64,000 nucleotides of DNA, taken from Glaciimonas sp. (GTDB lineage: Bacteria > Pseudomonadota > Gammaproteobacteria > Burkholderiales > Burkholderiaceae_D). The notes under the pieces were generated by a model. It was not told the origin of the DNA. It made no database searches and saw only the letters and a list, made by a program, of their open reading frames with translations. A program made the position numbers and the translations under genes. Shown here in pieces: positions 61,951-64,000 of this stretch. The stretch is from the NCBI GenBank assembly GCA_012927585.1, contig JABBOY010000027.1, forward strand, positions 1 to 64,000, read 5' to 3'. Numbering within the stretch: the stretch's first letter is position 1; the number at the start of each line of letters is the position of its first letter.

Positions 61951-63486
61951 TTATTGCGTGCGTAATGGATGTGGATAAGTATATGGTGTGTATCCGGCTT
62001 TAGCGGTTCTAAAATAATCACGGTTCAACTGAACCGATGAGGTGCAGGTATTATCAATCCCGAGTGCGTCCGAATAGCCATTAACAGCACCACCCGTGTT
62101 ATTCCAAATATACAAGTTGCGAATTTGATCTGGGCCGGGATACTGCCCACATGTAAATCCTTCCACTTCCAGCGACACAGCCCGGGCGATCCCAGATGCA
62201 ACGGTGTTGTTGAAGATCACCCCGTCGCCGCCCCGCACTCCAATGGCAGTGGCTTCTAATCCACCAGACAGATTAGCTGAGAAATTGTTGTTGTAAATCT
62301 CATAGCTGCGCGAGCCGCGCGGCGATGACGACAGTCCGTGGGCATCCGACATCGCGAAATCCTTGGTCACATCGTTGGCGATCACCGTGTTGAAGCGGAA
62401 GACATAGCGCGAGGAGTTATTGGAGGCGACATTGTGGCGGTTGCCGGTCATCATATTATTCTCGATGAAAACCGCGTTTTGCGTGCCCAACTCTAGCGTC
62501 GGCCAGGTACCGTCGCCATAGACGACCACGCCGTAACCAAGGTTGCGCACACTGTCGCTGTAATTATCGACAAAGTCATTGTTGTAAATAACGCCGCGCT
62601 GTTTCATCGAACCGTTGACCTCAACTGCCGCAGAGATAAATTTCGTGAATTTAGAGTTGGCTACAGAGAAGTCGACGCAGCCATTCAACAGAGCCAGGCC
62701 CTTGTCCAGGATCGCACCATTGCCGTTGCCGATCAACGTAATATCGGATAATCCGGCCCGCTTGCCGTTCGAGCAATCAAATGCGATCAAATATTGTGTT
62801 TCCGGCACATTGCCTACTCGGCGAATCGTAGTCTTATCTTTGCCGGCACCCCGCAATACAATCCCAGCCGGGACGTTGAGCTGTTGGGTTCCCCAGGAGC
62901 AATCGCCGGCTGGTATGTTCAGAGTGGTGCCACTGGCCGCCGCGTTGACTGCAGTCTGCACAGCAGAGAACGAACAACTCGCCACATTGCTGACTGGTCC
63001 TGACGGTGTTGGTGCCTGTGTTGGCGCTGGTGTTGCTGCCGATGCTGGTGTTGCTGTCAATGTTGGTGTTGCTGCCGATGCTGGTGTTGCTGTCAATGTT
63101 GGTGTTGCTGCCGATGCTGGTGTTGCTGTCGATGCTGGTGTCGAAGTCGAGGAATATTCGCAAACCTTGTCGGCGCCCGGCAACGGATCGCCGAACACCT
63201 GATTGTTGCAGGCGATCGAATTAGTAGCGGTTTTGGTTGCGTAGGTTCCGTTTAAACCGAAACGTACCTGTTTGGTGCCAGAGAACGAGCACACAGACCA
63301 CTCAGATGCGCAGGGTGTCCAGCTTGTGGCTGATGTTGTGATCTTGGTGCGACTTGCCAAGATTTGAGCATCGCTTTGGGCTGTATCAGTGCCTGAGCCT
63401 CCGCCGCAGGCTGCAAGTAAAACGGTAAAGCTTGTACACAACATGGCGCGAGGTGATTTCAATGTGGCAATTGTCATATTTATCAT
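61951..63486 (-). CDS. Lipoprotein with beta-helix-like body and Thr/Pro/Ala repeat linker
   Basis: This 511-residue protein has a signal peptide with lipobox LLAACGGGSG, then a short N-terminal domain with Cys residues (TPCASEWSVCSF), a low-complexity linker (ATPASAATPTLT-type, about residues 115-160) and a C-terminal body of about 330 residues. The body looks like a right-handed beta-helix: repeated N-rich turns such as VIYNNDF, NAVFIENNMMTGN, YEIYNNNFSANLSGG, VIFNNTVASG. Such proteins include polysaccharide lyases. No catalytic motif is certain. It is convergent with the glycan locus. Confidence 0.78.
   Translation of the reverse strand: MINMTIATLKSPRAMLCTSFTVLLAACGGGSGTDTAQSDAQILASRTKITTSATSWTPCASEWSVCSFSGTKQVRFGLNGTYATKTATNSIACNNQVFGDPLPGADKVCEYSSTSTPASTATPASAATPTLTATPASAATPTLTATPASAATPAPTQAPTPSGPVSNVASCSFSAVQTAVNAAASGTTLNIPAGDCSWGTQQLNVPAGIVLRGAGKDKTTIRRVGNVPETQYLIAFDCSNGKRAGLSDITLIGNGNGAILDKGLALLNGCVDFSVANSKFTKFISAAVEVNGSMKQRGVIYNNDFVDNYSDSVRNLGYGVVVYGDGTWPTLELGTQNAVFIENNMMTGNRHNVASNNSSRYVFRFNTVIANDVTKDFAMSDAHGLSSSPRGSRSYEIYNNNFSANLSGGLEATAIGVRGGDGVIFNNTVASGIARAVSLEVEGFTCGQYPGPDQIRNLYIWNNTGGAVNGYSDALGIDNTCTSSVQLNRDYFRTAKAGYTPYTYPHPLRTQ
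63029..63136. repeat. Three 36-bp tandem repeats in the lipoprotein linker
   Basis: The unit starts GGTGTTGCTGCCGATGCT. Units at 63029-63064 and 63065-63100 are identical; the third (63101-63136) differs at two bases. Each unit is made of two related 18-bp halves and encodes 12 residues of the Ala/Thr/Pro linker, so a gain or loss of units keeps the frame. Confidence 0.9.
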
Positions 63487-64000
63487 AAAAAGTTCTTTAA
63501 CTCAAATATTTAATGAGCTTTATTGATAAATGCCAACTGGCTTAGTTCAGCTATTTTTGAAAAAAAATTCTATATTGCACTAATATCAATTGATATTAGT
63601 GCAATTTTTAATGTTGATATACAACAATTAAATCGATATTTTTAGTGGGCAAAAAAACCAGCCAAGCAACTAATGCCTGCGCACAATCTGGCACAGAATG
63701 TGAAAATTTTAAAGAAATTCGTCTATGGCGATTTTGATTTATTAGCGGAGCGATCACGATCGCATGATGCTGAGTAGAGTTTTAAAAGTATATATTTTCG
63801 CTTAATTTATTACTGTGTATACATATTTAAATAACATGTATAAATATAAATATAAATTTAAGTTTTTTATTGTTTAATAGAAAATTAAAGTTCATCAATT
63901 AATTCATGATGTGAAATCAGAACAGATATTTTGATATAAAAAATGCAGCATGCAGCTGCAAAAAAGATGTTGCCCTGTCCATGCACGTCAACTTAACCAT
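63487..64000. other. AT-rich 514-base end region
   Basis: No gene is visible. The region contains a perfect 32-bp palindrome at 63574-63605, 88 bases upstream of the lipoprotein start, and a very AT-rich segment at about 63780-63900. The promoter of the lipoprotein gene should lie in the first part. Confidence 0.5.
63574..63605. repeat. Perfect 32-bp AT-rich palindrome
   Basis: The two 16-base arms (left arm ATTGCACTAATATCAA) meet at 63589/63590 with no spacer. An A-run lies to the left and TTTTTA to the right. The position upstream of the lipoprotein gene fits an operator for a dimeric regulator; a bidirectional terminator is the other reading. Confidence 0.85.

Overview
The window looks like chromosomal DNA of a betaproteobacterium, most likely Oxalobacteraceae (Herminiimonas/Herbaspirillum/Janthinobacterium-like). 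This rests on the gene repertoire and order: suhB next to trmJ, lexA, the rpsF-priB-rpsR-rplI-dnaB block, a DUF47-pit pair, a PIN-PhoH gene, and an arn operon whose arnA is split into two genes. The assignment is inference from gene content; no rRNA is present.

Layout. 1-3.0 kb: the truncated 3' end of a type VI secretion vgrG, cut by a complete IS66-family insertion sequence and followed by a remnant of an IS5-family transposase. 3.2-15.7 kb: housekeeping genes (MaoC-like dehydratase, RhlE-type helicase, suhB, trmJ, lexA with two SOS boxes, rpsF-priB-rpsR-rplI, dnaB, DUF47-pit, PIN-PhoH ATPase, bcp). 15.8-23.5 kb: a minus-strand cluster for 4-amino-4-deoxy-L-arabinose modification of lipid A (Mth938-domain gene, arnT, a single small flippase subunit, arnB, arnC, split arnA, arnD). 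23.8-43.5 kb: metabolism and transport (alaA, hom, MFS, rraA, azoR with a divergent LysR gene, an uncharacterised three-gene unit ending in a CapA-like enzyme, class I aldolase, GST, LplT-like carrier, aroC, tRNA-Asp and tRNA-Val, SBF-family transporter, two acyl-CoA dehydrogenases, fumC, a thioredoxin-fold protein). 43.7-61.8 kb: a surface-polysaccharide (EPS/capsule) locus with outer-membrane export lipoprotein, phosphatase, Wzc-like tyrosine kinase, acetyltransferase-like protein, two NodB deacetylases, a GMC oxidoreductase, UDP-GlcNAc dehydrogenase, flippase, polymerase/ligase-type protein and four glycosyltransferases. A convergent lipoprotein with a beta-helix-like body closes the locus (62.0-63.5 kb).

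How the genes fit together. The Arn enzymes would make and attach L-Ara4N to lipid A. The polysaccharide locus has synthesis, flipping, polymerisation, length control and export functions, but no recognisable initiating sugar-phosphate transferase in this window. Its wzx-GT-wzy-GT and deacetylase-GT-WecG blocks overlap by 4-32 bases, which suggests co-transcription and translational coupling.

The most unusual signal is a family of six short intergenic elements, 58-59 bp each, that align without gaps over blocks at fixed positions: GGAGTATG at 1-8, CCGCAT at 28-33, ATGCGG at 41-46 and AAAATAC at the end. The two central blocks can form a hairpin, and one copy carries a compensatory base-pair change. 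A separate family of four 50-56 bp GC-rich palindromes lies in the same 25-41 kb region, and one copy supplies the fumC stop codon. I do not recognise the 59-bp family from the literature.
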